From positions 1 to 43,388 of the forward strand of contig JAGOSY010000035.1 in NCBI GenBank assembly GCA_018062085.1: DNA of 43,388 nucleotides. The letters run 5' to 3'. The position numbers and the translations under genes are program-made. Position 1 is the stretch's first letter, and each line of letters starts with the position of its first letter. Positions 42,739-43,388 of the stretch are shown piece by piece. The notes under the pieces are model-generated. The model made no database searches. It saw only the letters and a list, made by a program, of their open reading frames with translations, and was not told the DNA's origin. The stretch is from a bacterium. Lineage in GTDB: Bacteria; Cyanobacteriota; Vampirovibrionia; Obscuribacterales; Obscuribacteraceae.

Positions 42739-43221
42739 TTGAGCAATAAAGCATTACTTATCGCTGCTGTTTGCATTGGCACACAACTGGTTGCTCCTTC
42801 AGTTGTCTTGGCTGATAGCGTGAAAAGTAAATTTGCCTTTTCAGACGAATATTTGCAGCGATTGCAGCGAGAGGATTACCGAGCAGCGGAAGTTCTTAAA
42901 ACTGCCAAGCACTTCGCCAAGGAAGAGAAATACGACGAAGCAGACAAGGCTTTTAAACAAGCCGAAGAGCTGATGCTCGGCTACAAAGGTGACCAATTCT
43001 TTCTCAAAATTGTTTACGAAGCTCAAATCTATTTTCTGAACAAGCACAATCGAGCTGCTGAATCTGAGGCTGTAGGCGCTAAATTAAAAGCGGCAGCGTT
43101 GCGCATTCCGCGTTCACCAATTTATGAAAGTAATGCTGTGGGACCAGCATTCTTGCCTCGCCCTACCGGCAAAGTCGCTCCGACACTTCCAGATGGCCCA
43201 CCCATCCCAGATGATCAATAA
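42739..43221 (+). CDS. Small exported TPR-like protein
   Basis: A 160-aa protein from a TTG start with AGGAG 10 bases upstream. It has a signal peptide (about 1-26, ending LAD), a TPR-like helical pair (about 52-110: 'AKHFAKEEKYDEADKAFKQAEEL') and a Pro-rich tail. It resembles the other exported TPR proteins of the window. Function unknown. Confidence 0.65.
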   Translation: MSNKALLIAAVCIGTQLVAPSVVLADSVKSKFAFSDEYLQRLQREDYRAAEVLKTAKHFAKEEKYDEADKAFKQAEELMLGYKGDQFFLKIVYEAQIYFLNKHNRAAESEAVGAKLKAAALRIPRSPIYESNAVGPAFLPRPTGKVAPTLPDGPPIPDDQ

Positions 43222-43388
43222 ACTCAGATAGAACATGAGTTGTACAACCTAGGACGCTGGCGGCATCAACCCAATTACCAGCTGCACTGACTGGCCCCAG
43301 TAAATTCTTTTCGTTTAAGGACCACATAGAATTCATTATTGGTCCGAGCTTATAATACCCTTGCAAGAAGAGCTACCAGGCCTTAAGA

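Noticed and set aside
1..43388. CRISPR array, rRNA or replication origin
   Set aside because: No regularly spaced short repeats, rRNA signature or DnaA-box cluster was seen on either strand.

Overview
The window is a gene-rich bacterial segment of moderate GC content with no rRNA, tRNA or CRISPR array that I can see. Many proteins carry Sec-type signal peptides, and one has a lipobox-like sequence, which fits a Gram-negative-type envelope. The exported TPR proteins, the CHAT and caspase-like proteases and a secreted protein with a TonB-C-like region and a C-terminal 'VxGYxxxxGT...NPxTGKxG' tail recall genomes of non-photosynthetic cyanobacterial relatives (Vampirovibrionia/Melainabacteria, Obscuribacterales-like). 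That placement is from memory and is tentative.

Region 1 (1-3163) is a complete recombinase-in-trio (RIT) element. It has three overlapping tyrosine recombinase genes, all with catalytic residues, between perfect 34-bp inverted repeats. The window starts exactly at one repeat, and the other end runs into a 40-bp palindrome. Region 2 (about 3.4-7.1 kb) holds a WHH-type HNH nuclease toxin, its SUKH (SMI1/KNR4) immunity gene and an exported TPR protein.

Region 3 (7.9-30.5 kb, all plus strand) is the most striking part: eight closely spaced genes. In order they encode a DUF3616 beta-propeller-like protein, a two-HKD phospholipase D-like protein, a 2097-aa giant protein with a long helical middle and beta-rich C-terminus, a 1701-aa giant ending in a lobe resembling the C-terminal half of phage lysozymes, a small exported protein with a possible permuted papain-fold Cys/His pair, an exported DUF900-type esterase, an exported 1501-aa TPR-CHAT protease and a caspase-like (C14)-DUF4384 protein with a lipobox-like N-terminus. 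The set combines enzymes acting on lipid, peptidoglycan or protein with giant proteins of unknown function. I consider it the best candidate here for an undescribed envelope-associated or intercellular-effector system.

Region 4 (30.7-43.2 kb) is an accessory or defence-like island. It has an SMC/Rad50-like ATPase with a zinc-hook CxxC and a tiny overlapping partner, a decayed RIT end, two proteins with HEPN-like Rx4H motifs, a transglutaminase-like protein, an IS110-family transposase with a possible bridge-RNA region, a TonB-C-like secreted protein, a HicA/HicB toxin-antitoxin pair behind a 20-bp palindromic operator, and several orphan genes. RIT-derived sequences at 1-3133, 33361-33735 and 40996-41049 share an 11-bp motif, WTTATGNNAAG, that looks like a recombinase binding site and links the two ends of the window.
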